Shown: positions 43,253-52,338, numbered from the stretch's first letter. The stretch: DNA of 64,000 nt from Aequitasia blattaphilus (GCF_024721305.1 NZ_JAMXOD010000006.1:62001-126000), one strand, 5' to 3'. The notes: a model not told the origin generated them from the letters alone. Numbers and translations are program-made.

Positions 43253-44359
43253 ATGGAATTTAATTACTACTATGGAAGTGAAAGTGAGATGTTTAGCTTT
43301 TTCAGACTTCCGAAGATGCTTATTCAAGATAAACGCTTTTCAAACCTTAAATCAGACTCAAAGCTCCTTTATGGCATTATGCTTGATAGAATGTCATTAT
43401 CTCAAAAGAATGGCTGGTTAGACGATGAAAACAGAGTATATATAATATTTACAGTTAAGAATATTACGGAGGAATTTAATTGCTCCGAAAGAAAAGCAAT
43501 TATGCTTCTGCAGGAGTTAGAGCAGATACACTTAATTGAAAAAAGAAGGCAAGGGCAAGGATTACCGAATATTATATACGTTAATAATATTTTCGTTGCT
43601 GCAGAGCATATTGAAGAGGCTGCAGATAGAAGTAAAGAAAAGGAAAATGAAGGAATAGTATCTAAAAAAAGAGATGAAGATGTAGAAGTAGTGCTGCGAC
43701 AAAAGCAAAACATTACAGTCAGTAAAAGTTCATATGCAAAAAAAGACAGTACTCTTTCCCCGGGAGAAGTAAACAAATTTCAGACATGCAAAAACGTGCA
43801 GGTCAAGAAGTGCAAATTCTTGCAGGTCAAGAGGTGCAAAAACATGCGGGTCAAGAAGTGCAAATTCTTGCAGGTCAAGAAGTGCAAAAACGTGCACCCT
43901 AATAAGACTAATAATAACAAGACTGATAATAGTATTAAAGATACCCTAAAACTGAAAGATAAATTAAGGCGCGTAGAAGAGTATGAGCCTTGGTTTGATC
44001 CAGAGAGCCCAGAGGTTTCTTTGACGAGACAATTTATAAATCAACTTCAAGTTGACCAGTTACCAACAGAGCGTTTTCCAGAATACGGGGAATTGTTTGA
44101 TATGTGGGTTACTCCGATATCACAGTTATTGCGAGCTGGATTCACCGCAGGGCAAATTGCAAAGACCATTGAATATTTAAACCTAGATGATTTTTGGAAG
44201 CCCCAAATAAGAAATACAAGAAAGTTTAAAACGGAGTTTGAAAGACTATACTTGAAAGCTAAAAACAGTAATATCTACAAGGAGGGCAAGAGTAAGTTTA
44301 GCAACTTTTCAGAGCGAGAATATGATATGGATGAACTGCAGAGACGATTGATTCAATAA
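43253..44359 (+). CDS. RepA_N-type replication initiator with internal iterons
   Basis: A 368-residue protein. The first about 100 residues match the RepA_N winged-helix domain (FFRLPKMLIQDKRFSNLKS, SKLLYGIMLDRMSLSQKNGW, FNCSERKAIMLLQELEQI). A variable linker follows. Residues 179-218 contain five 8-residue repeats (CKNVQVKK, CKFLQVKR and so on), which are encoded by tandem 24-bp DNA repeats. The C-terminal domain (LRAGFTAGQIAKTIEYLNLD) resembles the usual host-adapted C-terminal domain. RepA_N plasmids often carry their origin inside the rep gene, so this element may replicate as a circle after excision. Confidence 0.88.
   Translation: MEFNYYYGSESEMFSFFRLPKMLIQDKRFSNLKSDSKLLYGIMLDRMSLSQKNGWLDDENRVYIIFTVKNITEEFNCSERKAIMLLQELEQIHLIEKRRQGQGLPNIIYVNNIFVAAEHIEEAADRSKEKENEGIVSKKRDEDVEVVLRQKQNITVSKSSYAKKDSTLSPGEVNKFQTCKNVQVKKCKFLQVKRCKNMRVKKCKFLQVKKCKNVHPNKTNNNKTDNSIKDTLKLKDKLRRVEEYEPWFDPESPEVSLTRQFINQLQVDQLPTERFPEYGELFDMWVTPISQLLRAGFTAGQIAKTIEYLNLDDFWKPQIRNTRKFKTEFERLYLKAKNSNIYKEGKSKFSNFSEREYDMDELQRRLIQ
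43787..43906 (+). repeat. Five tandem 24-bp iterons within rep (candidate oriV)
   Basis: Units start at 43787, 43811, 43835, 43859 and 43883. Each begins TGCAAA, and four keep GGTCAAGARG at the end. Units 2 and 4 have TGCAAATTCTTGCA; units 1, 3 and 5 have TGCAAAAACRTGC. The fifth unit is degenerate in its second half. The alternation of two unit types suggests dimer-wise expansion. The frame is preserved because 24 is a multiple of three. Confidence 0.9.
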
Positions 44360-44714
44360 ATATGTGTAAGTGAAAAAAGCGGAAGTAAATGTACCTAAAT
44401 GTACCTAGATATGAAAAATCGAATATGTTATATTAGACTTAAGAAGGTGTATCTATAGCAGATACATGGATACGGAGAACACGAAGAGTCTAATAATCAT
44501 TGGGCTCTTTTTTTGATGATTTGGAGATGATATGAAAAACAGAGACCCACCAAAATGGTAAAAGACGTTGGATGTTCAAGTAAAAGTAAGATTAATTGCA
44601 AGAAACATAATTTCATGATATCTTATATTATATGATGTGAAATGCAAAATATTCTTACGTAAAGAAGTTAGAAGGAAGAGAGTAAAATCAAATCACTTGT
44701 AAAGGAGGACAATT
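44360..44714 (+). promoter_or_regulatory. 355-bp non-coding region: repeated leader motif, terminator and AT-rich upstream DNA
   Basis: No convincing gene lies here. At 44381 GGAAGTAAATGTACCT is followed by a second copy of AAATGTACCT and TAGAT; a related copy stands at 62419. GTATCT and AGATAC (about 44446-44465) form a small hairpin. AAGAGTC and GGCTCTT (44484-44509) form a terminator stem followed by TTTTT. The region may make a small RNA or act as an attenuator. The remaining 44515-44714 is AT-rich and contains a possible promoter for the wall-binding protein, followed by its strong AAAGGAGGACAATT ribosome site. Confidence 0.5.
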
Positions 44715-45695
44715 ATGAAGATGACATTAACAAATTTAAGAAAAAAACTAATTGCCGGAATGGCGATGATGTTAGCTGGGGTATTTTTGTTTAGTAGTGT
44801 TGCAATGGCAGCACCAAAAAACTCTTGGTATAACGAGGGCAATACTTGGTGGTACTATAACAGCAAGGGAAAGAATGTGGTAAACGATTGGATCTGGACG
44901 GGATATGCGTGGTACTATATGGGTGCTGACGGTGTTATGAAAGATAACGCTTTCATCGAAAACAATGGAAAAACATATTTCCTACAGCCTGGGGGCGCAA
45001 TGAAACAAGGCTGGCTAGACCGTGGAAATGGTGACTGGAACTTCTTTAACAATTCCGGTGATATGGCAAAAAACCAATGGGTACTGTCAAGTGGACTTTG
45101 GTACTACATGGGAGCTGATGGATACATGGTTCGTAACAGATTCATCACTTTGGATACCGAATACTTTATCAACAATCAGGGGGTAATGTTGACGGGATGG
45201 ATCGACTGCGGTAACGGCGATTGGAAATATTACAAAGCCGACGGTCGAAGTGCAAAGAGCCAGTGGATCGGCAACTACTACATCGGTTATGATGGATGGA
45301 TGTGGAGAGATTGCTGGATCGGCAATTACTATGTAGACATTACAGGTAAATGGGTTCCCGGAGCAGTTAAAGAAACAACTAAGCCAACTAATCCCGGAGG
45401 CACAACAAATCCCGGTGGAACAACCAACCCCGGTGGAACAACGAATCCCGGTGGTACAACCAACCCCGGCGGAACAAATCCCGGCGGTGAAATCGTAGAT
45501 GACGAAACAGCAGATTGGGCGTTTAGAGATTTATACATGTATTATGCAGCTAAACGTACAGATGCATGGGAAAATACATTCCGTAACGATTTTAAGAAAA
45601 ATGATCCAGTATTTTACAACGCAATTATCAATAAAACGCTAGATCAATGGTATGAAGGTTGCTATGAATGGGGAACTTTACGAACAGATATGTAA
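44715..45695 (+). CDS. Secreted protein with cell-wall/choline-binding-type repeats
   Basis: A 326-residue cargo protein. It has a signal peptide (ends VAMAAPKN, cleavage near residue 32). At least six aromatic wall-binding repeats follow (GNTWWYYNSKGKNV, GYAWYYMGADGVMK, GNGDWNFFNNSGDM, SGLWYYMGADGYMV and others), residues about 36-215. A linker of NPGGTT repeats follows. The 70-residue tail (WAFRDLYMYYAAKRTDAW) is unlike anything I know. The wall-binding repeats should hold it to teichoic acid or similar polymers without sortase. The base composition of the repeat part looks richer in G and C than neighbouring element genes, which suggests a separate origin. Confidence 0.82.
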   Translation: MKMTLTNLRKKLIAGMAMMLAGVFLFSSVAMAAPKNSWYNEGNTWWYYNSKGKNVVNDWIWTGYAWYYMGADGVMKDNAFIENNGKTYFLQPGGAMKQGWLDRGNGDWNFFNNSGDMAKNQWVLSSGLWYYMGADGYMVRNRFITLDTEYFINNQGVMLTGWIDCGNGDWKYYKADGRSAKSQWIGNYYIGYDGWMWRDCWIGNYYVDITGKWVPGAVKETTKPTNPGGTTNPGGTTNPGGTTNPGGTTNPGGTNPGGEIVDDETADWAFRDLYMYYAAKRTDAWENTFRNDFKKNDPVFYNAIINKTLDQWYEGCYEWGTLRTDM

Positions 45696-45718
45696 TGATT
45701 TAAATAATTTAAAGCAAA

Positions 45719-45757
45719 AGAGACTTGAGTGAATTTTCACTTAAGTCTCTTTTTATT
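45719..45757 (+). terminator. Terminator after the wall-binding protein gene
   Basis: AGACTTGAGTG and CACTTAAGTCT pair over AATTTT with one G-T pair, followed by CTTTTTATT. Confidence 0.85.
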
Positions 45758-45786
45758 ATAAATTTTATAATCGAAAGGAGAACTAT

Positions 45787-48700
45787 ATGAAAAAAAGTAA
45801 ACAGAAACAAAAAAGCATTTTTGTCAGAATAACATCTATGTTTTTATTGCTGGTAATGATGTTGTCACTTGTATCACCGGGATTAAGGGAGGTAGAAGCA
45901 GCAGATCAATTGTATCCTCCCGGAAGATTTGAACGATGGAAAGATTTAGTTATGCCGGGAAACAACACAGGGATGTCATCTTCAAGTTCGGGAATAGAAC
46001 AGATAACAGTTACGCAAAGTGATCGGAGTCAATTTCTTTCTGATCCTCGCCATTATCACGGATTTGCAGCTGGACGAGCAGAGAATTTTTTTCCGACTAA
46101 TAACACTGGTTCAATAGAGGTTAACTATGAAGGGGTTCTTGAGATGCCAGATGGTCGTCCTGTTGGACTAAGACTAACAGTAAGTAATTTTTCGCTAACA
46201 GGACCAAGTATAGGTGGTGTAGCAGAACCCATTCCTTTTATCTCGTTTTCAGAAGATATAAAAGAAGGACATAATTCTAATGGGATTAGTTCATTTGATA
46301 TTCATGCTGAGTTCTATTATGGGGACACAGGAGAAAAATATCTTGGGAGTGGCATGTACTTCTATTACGGTTCACTAAATCTTGGAGAAGGTGTTATTTT
46401 CAAGTCAGGTAATGTTGTAGATACAATAAGATTAACAGATACTAATGTACAAACACTAGACTTGGGATGGGAAGGTCTAAGTGATAATTTCGTGGACGTT
46501 ATGACTGATCCTACGTTTAACCGAAATACTATCGTTGCAAAAACTAATTCGGCTGAGTTGTTTTACACTGTATACACGAGATCCCTAAAGTATACACAAG
46601 GGCGAGGGTTATTAGATCCAAGCTTTGAACTTCCTGATTCTAATTTGGTTAAAGAATGGTCGGGTTATAACTCAGATTTATGGTGTGCCATTTCATTTAG
46701 TCCGATGGCAGCAACAGCTCCAATGCCAGAAAAAGATATGAAAGTTGCAGGAAGTGACTGGATAAGAGAATATGATGGTGTCAAGCTTGGAGAAGAAATA
46801 ACATATCAAGTAAAACAGAGGGTAGAAACTCTTGGTTACAATGGAGCCTATAAATATGATTCTTTCTCTTTTTCAGATAAGTTGCCAGCAGAAGTTGATT
46901 ATTCAAGTGCAACCATTTGCAAAAATGGGACAGACATTGGTAGTGGAAATTATACTATTAATTATGAGCCGAATAGTCATACAGTAACGGGAACCATCAA
47001 TGCTAATTATTTAGCAAATGGGGTGGATTATAAAGGTGAAACCTATCAGTTTGTAATCAAGACAAAGGTAAATAAAAAGGCATTTGACACAGGTGCAGCG
47101 TTTACCAATAAAGGAACGACGACAATCAACGGAGATAAGGCTGAAACAAATGTTACAACAGTTAAGCCTGTTATGCCAAAACTTTCCATTGAAAAAACGA
47201 TAAATGGAAAGAAATATGAAGAGTATAAAGTCGGAGAGAAAATCCCCTACAAATTAGTAATTAAAAACACAACGGCTGGATCAGTAGCAAAGGGAGTTGT
47301 CATAAAAGACCATTCACTTCCAACGGATTTAGAGATTGATGTATCAAGTGTTAAAGTCTCAGGAATTCAAGGTGCCACAGCTTCTGTAACTAATAACAAA
47401 TTAACGGTTAATATTGCTGAACTTACAACAGAGACGGTAACTGTAACATTTACAGGGGTTGCAAATAAAACTCTTAATGGTAAAGAGACAATAAATACTG
47501 CAAGCGTTTCGGCGAAGAATGTTCCAGACGAACCAAAAGATACGAGTAAGGTATATGTCAATTCACCGGAAATCACATTATCAAAAGAAGTTGAAAAATA
47601 TGAGTATCAAGTAGGAGATGATATAAAGTACACATTGAAAGGCAAACAGACAATTTCAGGTGCGACTGCTAAAAACGTCGTAATAAAAGATGAAAGTCTT
47701 CCGGCAGATATGAGTATTGATCCAAAATCTGTTAAGGTAACAGGACAAGCTAATGTTGTACTGAACGGGAAAACCTTGGAAAATAAGCCAACAGTGAATG
47801 TAGATGGAAGTAAAATTTCCGTTAGCTGGCCATATCTACAGAATGAAGAGGTTGCTGTAAGCTTTACAGTAAAAGCTCCAGCCGATAAAAATGGGATGGA
47901 GATTATCAATACAGCAATTATGTCTGCATCGAACGTTGAGAAAAATAATATCGAAGCAAAGGCTAAGGTGTGGATTAACACTCCTAAACTTGTTTTAGAC
48001 AAGAGAGCGGATCGAGAGTCAAAAGAATATAAGGTAAGTGATTTGGTGACCTATACGATTGATTTAACCAATAAGCAGGTCGGTACGATTGCTCGTAATA
48101 TTATCATAAAAGACGAGATCAAAACGGAAGGAGTAAAACTCCAAAAGGGCAGTATTGTCTTTACCGACTCAAAGGGAAAAGTGATTAAGCCAATAAGTAT
48201 TGAAATTGTCGGAAATACCTTCACGGCAGTGTTAGAAAAAGACAGTGTTAATCCAGACAACTATAGCATTTATGAAAACGGCAAAGTGACAGAACAAAAG
48301 AAACAGAATCCAGAGGAGTTGAAAACGGAGACCCTTATCACTTGTGAGTATCAAGTTGCAATTGTGAGTGAAAGCCTAGCTGGAAAATCGGTTGAAAATG
48401 TTGCAACAGCTTCATCTGATAATACGCCAGACGAAAAAGATGACGAAGTTGTCATTGTTCCAAAGGATGAAAAATTCCCGGGATTATCAATTGTAAAAAC
48501 CGCAGATAAAGCGGAGTATAACATAGGTGATACTTTCCATTATCAATTGGATATAAGTAATAAAGTTCCAGGCACAAATGCAAAAGAGGTTGTAATCGAA
48601 GATGCATTCCAAGTTGATGGTGCAGTAATTGATCAAGAAAGTATTAAAGTAACATTTAATGGAAAAGAATTTGAACCCAAAGAAGTTACTTTTAGTGATG

Positions 48701-50259
48701 ACGGTAAGAGTTTCAAAATTGTAACAGGGAAAAACTTAACACAGGATGATCGTCTTAAGGTTCGTTATAAAGGTACTTTTGAAGAAGCAGCTCTTGTACA
48801 AGACGATGGAATTATTAACATTGCGACTGCTAGTGCAACAGAGGTTCCCCCAGTTAGTGATGATAATATTGTCTATATTAAGCAGAAAAATGGACTTTTA
48901 AACATTGAAAAATCATCTGATAAAGAAACTTATTGCGTAGGTGAAACAGGTAAGTACAAAATAACTGTTATGAATAAAGTCCCAGATTCTAAAGTCCTTG
49001 ATGTAACGATTGAAGATGCTTTCCAAACGAAGGGAGTAAAAGCGATTTCATCAAGTCTTAAGCTCTATTTTAATGATGAAGAGATAAAGCTTACAGAAAA
49101 GATGTTAAAAGTAAAAGATGGAGTATTCTCCATTGTTACAGGTAAGAATTTGACTGATCAAGATAAAATAACGGTGACTTATGATGTTCTCTTTGACACA
49201 GCTGTGACAGATAATACAGTAGTAAATAAAGCTGTAGCGGAAGGAAAAGAAGTTCCTAAGGTTGATACAGATAATAAAGTGACACTTCTTGAACCATCCC
49301 TGAATCTTATAAAGACTGTGGATAAGGAGGTCTATCAAGTAGGAGAAACAGGAAAGTATACTTTGGAGATTACAAATCTTGTTGCAGATACTGTTGCAAA
49401 GAAAATTATTGTCACAGATGAAAATTTGACAAAGGGAAGTGAATTAAAGGCAGATACTATTAAAGTGTTTTTCAATGGGGAGGCTCTAAAGCTCTCAGAG
49501 GAGCAAGTTAAGGTTAAAGGCAATAAATTCACCATAGAAACAAGAAAAGACCTGTCAGATAAAGATAAGATTGTTGTAACCTATGATGTTGTATTTACGG
49601 ATGAAATAGAAGCGGATACTATTGTTAATAAAGCTAGTGTGAAGAGTGAGAATACTCCACCGGCGGAAGCAGAGCATATGACAAAAGTTTTGAGACCTTT
49701 ATTGCAAATTCAAAAAGCTGCAGATAAGGAATCTTATGTACGAGGAGAAACTGCAAATTACCGTCTGACTGTAGTAAATACGGTAGAGGGATCCGTTGTA
49801 AAAAATGTTATTATTACAGATGAAAATGTGACAAAGGGAAGTGAATTAAAAGCGGATACTATTAAATTGTTTTTCAATGGTGAGGCTTTGGAACTTAAAA
49901 AGGAGCAAATCATAGTAGAAGGTAATAAATTCACAATAGAAACAGGTAAAGATTTAACCGTAAAGGATAAGCTGGAGGTGACATATTCAACCTTGCTAAA
50001 AGAGGAAATTGAGGAAGATGTTGTTACAAATAAGGCAACAGCAAAAGGAGATAATGTGCCACCATCAGAAACAGAGCTTAAAGTTAAATTGCCGAAGCCG
50101 GGTGCACCTGAAACAGTGAATGGTGAAGCACCAGCGACAGGTCTTAGAAATAATAAGAATCTATATTTAGGAATTGCAGTTGGATTTTTGATTATAGCGT
50201 TCATTAGTTATTTGATTTACCGGAAACAAGGGAAAAAGAGCTATAATAAAAAAATCTAA
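45787..50259 (+). CDS. Large multi-domain surface adhesin with sortase-type anchor
   Basis: A 1490-residue protein. The signal peptide is followed by the mature N-terminus at about residue 40 (VEAADQLYPP). Residues about 45-315 form a unique head. A first DUF11-like domain at about 318-465 (LGEEITYQVKQRV) is followed by seven related beta-sandwich repeats beginning near residues 468, 593, 733, 898, 1036, 1171 and 1305. Each has the pattern xLxIxKxxDKxxYxVGExxxY and ends in NxAxxxxxNxPP. Such domains often carry Lys-Asn isopeptide bonds. The C-terminus has EAPATG (about residue 1446), a membrane helix and KKSYNKKI. It is probably attached to the wall by the element's sortase and used to bind mating partners or host surfaces. 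Confidence 0.88.
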   Translation: MKKSKQKQKSIFVRITSMFLLLVMMLSLVSPGLREVEAADQLYPPGRFERWKDLVMPGNNTGMSSSSSGIEQITVTQSDRSQFLSDPRHYHGFAAGRAENFFPTNNTGSIEVNYEGVLEMPDGRPVGLRLTVSNFSLTGPSIGGVAEPIPFISFSEDIKEGHNSNGISSFDIHAEFYYGDTGEKYLGSGMYFYYGSLNLGEGVIFKSGNVVDTIRLTDTNVQTLDLGWEGLSDNFVDVMTDPTFNRNTIVAKTNSAELFYTVYTRSLKYTQGRGLLDPSFELPDSNLVKEWSGYNSDLWCAISFSPMAATAPMPEKDMKVAGSDWIREYDGVKLGEEITYQVKQRVETLGYNGAYKYDSFSFSDKLPAEVDYSSATICKNGTDIGSGNYTINYEPNSHTVTGTINANYLANGVDYKGETYQFVIKTKVNKKAFDTGAAFTNKGTTTINGDKAETNVTTVKPVMPKLSIEKTINGKKYEEYKVGEKIPYKLVIKNTTAGSVAKGVVIKDHSLPTDLEIDVSSVKVSGIQGATASVTNNKLTVNIAELTTETVTVTFTGVANKTLNGKETINTASVSAKNVPDEPKDTSKVYVNSPEITLSKEVEKYEYQVGDDIKYTLKGKQTISGATAKNVVIKDESLPADMSIDPKSVKVTGQANVVLNGKTLENKPTVNVDGSKISVSWPYLQNEEVAVSFTVKAPADKNGMEIINTAIMSASNVEKNNIEAKAKVWINTPKLVLDKRADRESKEYKVSDLVTYTIDLTNKQVGTIARNIIIKDEIKTEGVKLQKGSIVFTDSKGKVIKPISIEIVGNTFTAVLEKDSVNPDNYSIYENGKVTEQKKQNPEELKTETLITCEYQVAIVSESLAGKSVENVATASSDNTPDEKDDEVVIVPKDEKFPGLSIVKTADKAEYNIGDTFHYQLDISNKVPGTNAKEVVIEDAFQVDGAVIDQESIKVTFNGKEFEPKEVTFSDDGKSFKIVTGKNLTQDDRLKVRYKGTFEEAALVQDDGIINIATASATEVPPVSDDNIVYIKQKNGLLNIEKSSDKETYCVGETGKYKITVMNKVPDSKVLDVTIEDAFQTKGVKAISSSLKLYFNDEEIKLTEKMLKVKDGVFSIVTGKNLTDQDKITVTYDVLFDTAVTDNTVVNKAVAEGKEVPKVDTDNKVTLLEPSLNLIKTVDKEVYQVGETGKYTLEITNLVADTVAKKIIVTDENLTKGSELKADTIKVFFNGEALKLSEEQVKVKGNKFTIETRKDLSDKDKIVVTYDVVFTDEIEADTIVNKASVKSENTPPAEAEHMTKVLRPLLQIQKAADKESYVRGETANYRLTVVNTVEGSVVKNVIITDENVTKGSELKADTIKLFFNGEALELKKEQIIVEGNKFTIETGKDLTVKDKLEVTYSTLLKEEIEEDVVTNKATAKGDNVPPSETELKVKLPKPGAPETVNGEAPATGLRNNKNLYLGIAVGFLIIAFISYLIYRKQGKKSYNKKI
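49413..49947 (+). repeat. Recent duplication inside the adhesin gene
   Basis: The segment starting near 49413 is repeated at 49815, exactly 402 bases (134 codons) later. Stretches such as GACAAAGGGAAGTGAATTAA are identical and most differences are single bases, unlike the older repeats upstream. The last two adhesin domains therefore arose or were homogenised recently. Confidence 0.8.
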
Positions 50260-50264
50260 GGTAG

Positions 50265-50287
50265 AGCAGGGATGACCTGCTTTTTTT
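50265..50287 (+). terminator. Terminator after the adhesin gene
   Basis: AGCAGG and CCTGCT pair around GATGA, followed by a T run that runs directly into the palindrome at 50288. Confidence 0.75.
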
Positions 50288-50304
50288 GTGCCGAATTTCG
50301 GTAC
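50288..50304. repeat. Dispersed palindrome, copy upstream of the small sorted protein
   Basis: GTGCCGAATTTCGGTAC. The single change from the consensus makes a G-T pair in the stem. It ends 17 bases before the start codon at 50322 and directly follows a terminator. Confidence 0.85.
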
Positions 50305-50321
50305 AAAGAAAGGGTAGATTA

Positions 50322-50864
50322 ATGAAGAGATGGTGTGTTTTATTTATTGCACTCTTTGTCTTATGTACAGGGGGTGCAATTCTCTTCTTAAACTTAAGTA
50401 AGAAAGAAGAGATAAAAAAAGAAGAACCGGATATTATCCTAACTAGTGAGTTAAATATGAAGAGATGTGATGATTTTCCGAACATAGAAAAGGAGTTAAA
50501 GGTTAAAAAAGGGATAAAAAAGATATCAGTTGATTTGACGCAGGTAGATAGCGAAACAGCAGGTACATATCCAATTATCATCACTTATGAAAAAAATGGG
50601 AAGATGTTCTCAAAAAGAGAACAACTTATTGTTCTTTCAGAAAAAAAAGAAGAAATTGAAGTTAAAGAAAAAAATGTCGCAGATTACGGAGATATAGAAG
50701 GAAAGCAACTAGAAAGCCGCCAAACAGACGAGATACCAGTTAAAACAGGTGATGAAGAGAATTTGGTTCTTCTGCTTATTGCCGAGGTTTTATCTGGTGT
50801 GATTATTACTATGGAAAGTATGGGTATTTATCAGGAAAAAAGGTATAAAAGATTAAGAATCTGA
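50322..50864 (+). CDS. Small sortase-anchored surface protein
   Basis: A 180-residue protein with a signal/anchor helix at residues 4-25, a beta-rich middle (VDLTQVDSETAGTYPIIITYE, a bacterial Ig-like strand pattern), and a C-terminal sorting-type signal. That signal is IPVKTGDEEN followed by a hydrophobic stretch (LVLLLIAEVLSGVIITM) and the basic end KRYKRLRI. PVKTG is a common sortase B/D type variant in Clostridia. It follows the adhesin and may form part of the same surface assembly. The start has AAAGAAAGGG upstream and abuts a palindrome. Confidence 0.75.
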   Translation: MKRWCVLFIALFVLCTGGAILFLNLSKKEEIKKEEPDIILTSELNMKRCDDFPNIEKELKVKKGIKKISVDLTQVDSETAGTYPIIITYEKNGKMFSKREQLIVLSEKKEEIEVKEKNVADYGDIEGKQLESRQTDEIPVKTGDEENLVLLLIAEVLSGVIITMESMGIYQEKRYKRLRI

Positions 50865-50895
50865 TTAATACCGAATTAGAAAAAGGAGGTAAAAG

Positions 50896-51933
50896 ATGCA
50901 AGCAGCAGAACAGATAATGCAAAAGATGCAAGCAATTCATGCAGAGCGAGAAGAACAGTATAAGGCGCGTGATGCAGAATTCCGTCAACGTAATGACGAG
51001 TTAAAAAAGGCGTTGTTACAATTGGACAAGAAAATGAAAGATATTCAAATTTCGAGAGAGCAGCTCAATGAAGAGCAACAAAGAATTGACGGACTAAATG
51101 CAAAATACCAATTAAGAGAGGGGCAATTAAGCGCGAAAGAGGATGAGCTAAGGGTACTTCAAGAGCAAATTAATCAGGATCGTATAGCAATGGAGGAGGA
51201 TATATCAACACTTAAGCTAAAGGCGCAAATGGAAAGTGAAAAAGTCACTACACTCCGCATTGAAGCAGAGCGTATTAAGGATCGCTTAGAGTATGATTTA
51301 AGCTTAAAGGAGAGCGGAATTGAAATAGAGATTAATGCCCTAGGACAGAGTGATGATATGATTTCTATTGAGGAACACCAGAAAGAGGTAGACTCATTAA
51401 ATGGGCAAATTCAGAATCTCGTCAATGAGAAAGCAGAATTACTAAAAAAAATGATTTCTCAACAGATTACTAGTCCACAAGAAAATGAGCGACCAACAGA
51501 AGAAATAGCAGTTGTTGAGGAAAATTATACCGAGCAATTGAAGCAGGAAAAAATGGAGCCAGTAGCAGGCACGGAGAATAAAGAGGATATTACACCAATG
51601 GTAATATACAATTATCTTTCCTCAAATGACGAATATTCCGATGTGGAGAAACGCCACGGAGTAGATGGTGAGATTGTAACGGCTAAAAAGAACGGATTGG
51701 ATTACTATTTTCTATTTACTGATATTCCTCGCTTTGAAATCCTGAAGGAGCGGAAGTATGATAGAGCACTGAAAAAAGCATTTACAGAATTGAATCAATT
51801 ATATCCAGAGACTAAGTTTGATTATGAAGATGGAAAGGCAATTGCATCTACTTATTTTATGAAAGATTTGCCTCTTTATAATCTTGTTGAAGCGGTAGAT
51901 CAGGTAAGCAATGCATTTAAACCCAAGGAATAG
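50896..51933 (+). CDS. Coiled-coil protein of unknown function with C-terminal globular domain
   Basis: A 345-residue soluble protein. Residues about 1-200 are almost continuous coiled coil rich in Glu, Lys and Gln (REEQYKARDAEFRQRNDELK). An acidic linker follows. The last about 115 residues are a folded domain (VIYNYLSSNDEYSDVEKRHG, GLDYYFLFTDIPRFEILKE) that I do not recognise. It has the strong ribosome site AAAAGGAGGTAAAAG. It stands between the surface-protein genes and the transfer genes, which suggests a scaffold role, but that is only positional. Confidence 0.65.
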   Translation: MQAAEQIMQKMQAIHAEREEQYKARDAEFRQRNDELKKALLQLDKKMKDIQISREQLNEEQQRIDGLNAKYQLREGQLSAKEDELRVLQEQINQDRIAMEEDISTLKLKAQMESEKVTTLRIEAERIKDRLEYDLSLKESGIEIEINALGQSDDMISIEEHQKEVDSLNGQIQNLVNEKAELLKKMISQQITSPQENERPTEEIAVVEENYTEQLKQEKMEPVAGTENKEDITPMVIYNYLSSNDEYSDVEKRHGVDGEIVTAKKNGLDYYFLFTDIPRFEILKERKYDRALKKAFTELNQLYPETKFDYEDGKAIASTYFMKDLPLYNLVEAVDQVSNAFKPKE

Positions 51934-51939
51934 CTGCCT

Positions 51940-52338
51940 ATGAATAGTTATAGCATAATTGGAATCGTATTGGCAGTAATAGCTGGGGGCTGCTTAGTTG
52001 TTTTTGGGTATATAGTGAAAAGCACCCAAAAGAAAACAGGATATGAAATACCAAGAGGAAAAATTGCTTTCGGATCAGATTTCTATACAGATCTTAGTGA
52101 CATGTACTTTGTTACAGAGGATTTTCGTTGTGCATTAGATAGTATGTTGGTGAGATATAAGGAAGGAGGAATAAAAAAACGTCTGCAGGCAGCACAAGCC
52201 TATTTATCTAAAAGTCGTTATAAAGACATTGAAACGGCATTAGAATGTTATTTGAAAGAAGATAGTCACGACTATCTTGAGACGTATTGGAAAATCGTTC
52301 AAAATGAAGAAATGAAATGCCGGAGACTTCCCGGATAA
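51940..52338 (+). CDS. Membrane-anchored protein of unknown function (132 aa)
   Basis: An N-terminal helix (IIGIVLAVIAGGCLVVFGYIV, residues 5-25) is followed by about 100 soluble, helical residues (RCALDSMLVRYKEGGIKKRL, YLSKSRYKDIETALECYLKE). There is no signal-peptide cleavage site, so the body should be cytoplasmic. It starts six bases after the coiled-coil gene, without a good ribosome site of its own, so the two are probably translationally coupled. Unknown family. Confidence 0.6.
   Translation: MNSYSIIGIVLAVIAGGCLVVFGYIVKSTQKKTGYEIPRGKIAFGSDFYTDLSDMYFVTEDFRCALDSMLVRYKEGGIKKRLQAAQAYLSKSRYKDIETALECYLKEDSHDYLETYWKIVQNEEMKCRRLPG

Noticed and set aside
43787-43906. Tandem 24-bp repeats as a CRISPR array
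   Set aside because: The units are contiguous with no spacers, are in frame within rep, and no cas gene is near.
45410-45490. Repeats in the wall-binding protein as a regulatory or CRISPR-like array
   Set aside because: They encode NPGGTT linker repeats in frame; the DNA repeat simply follows the peptide.
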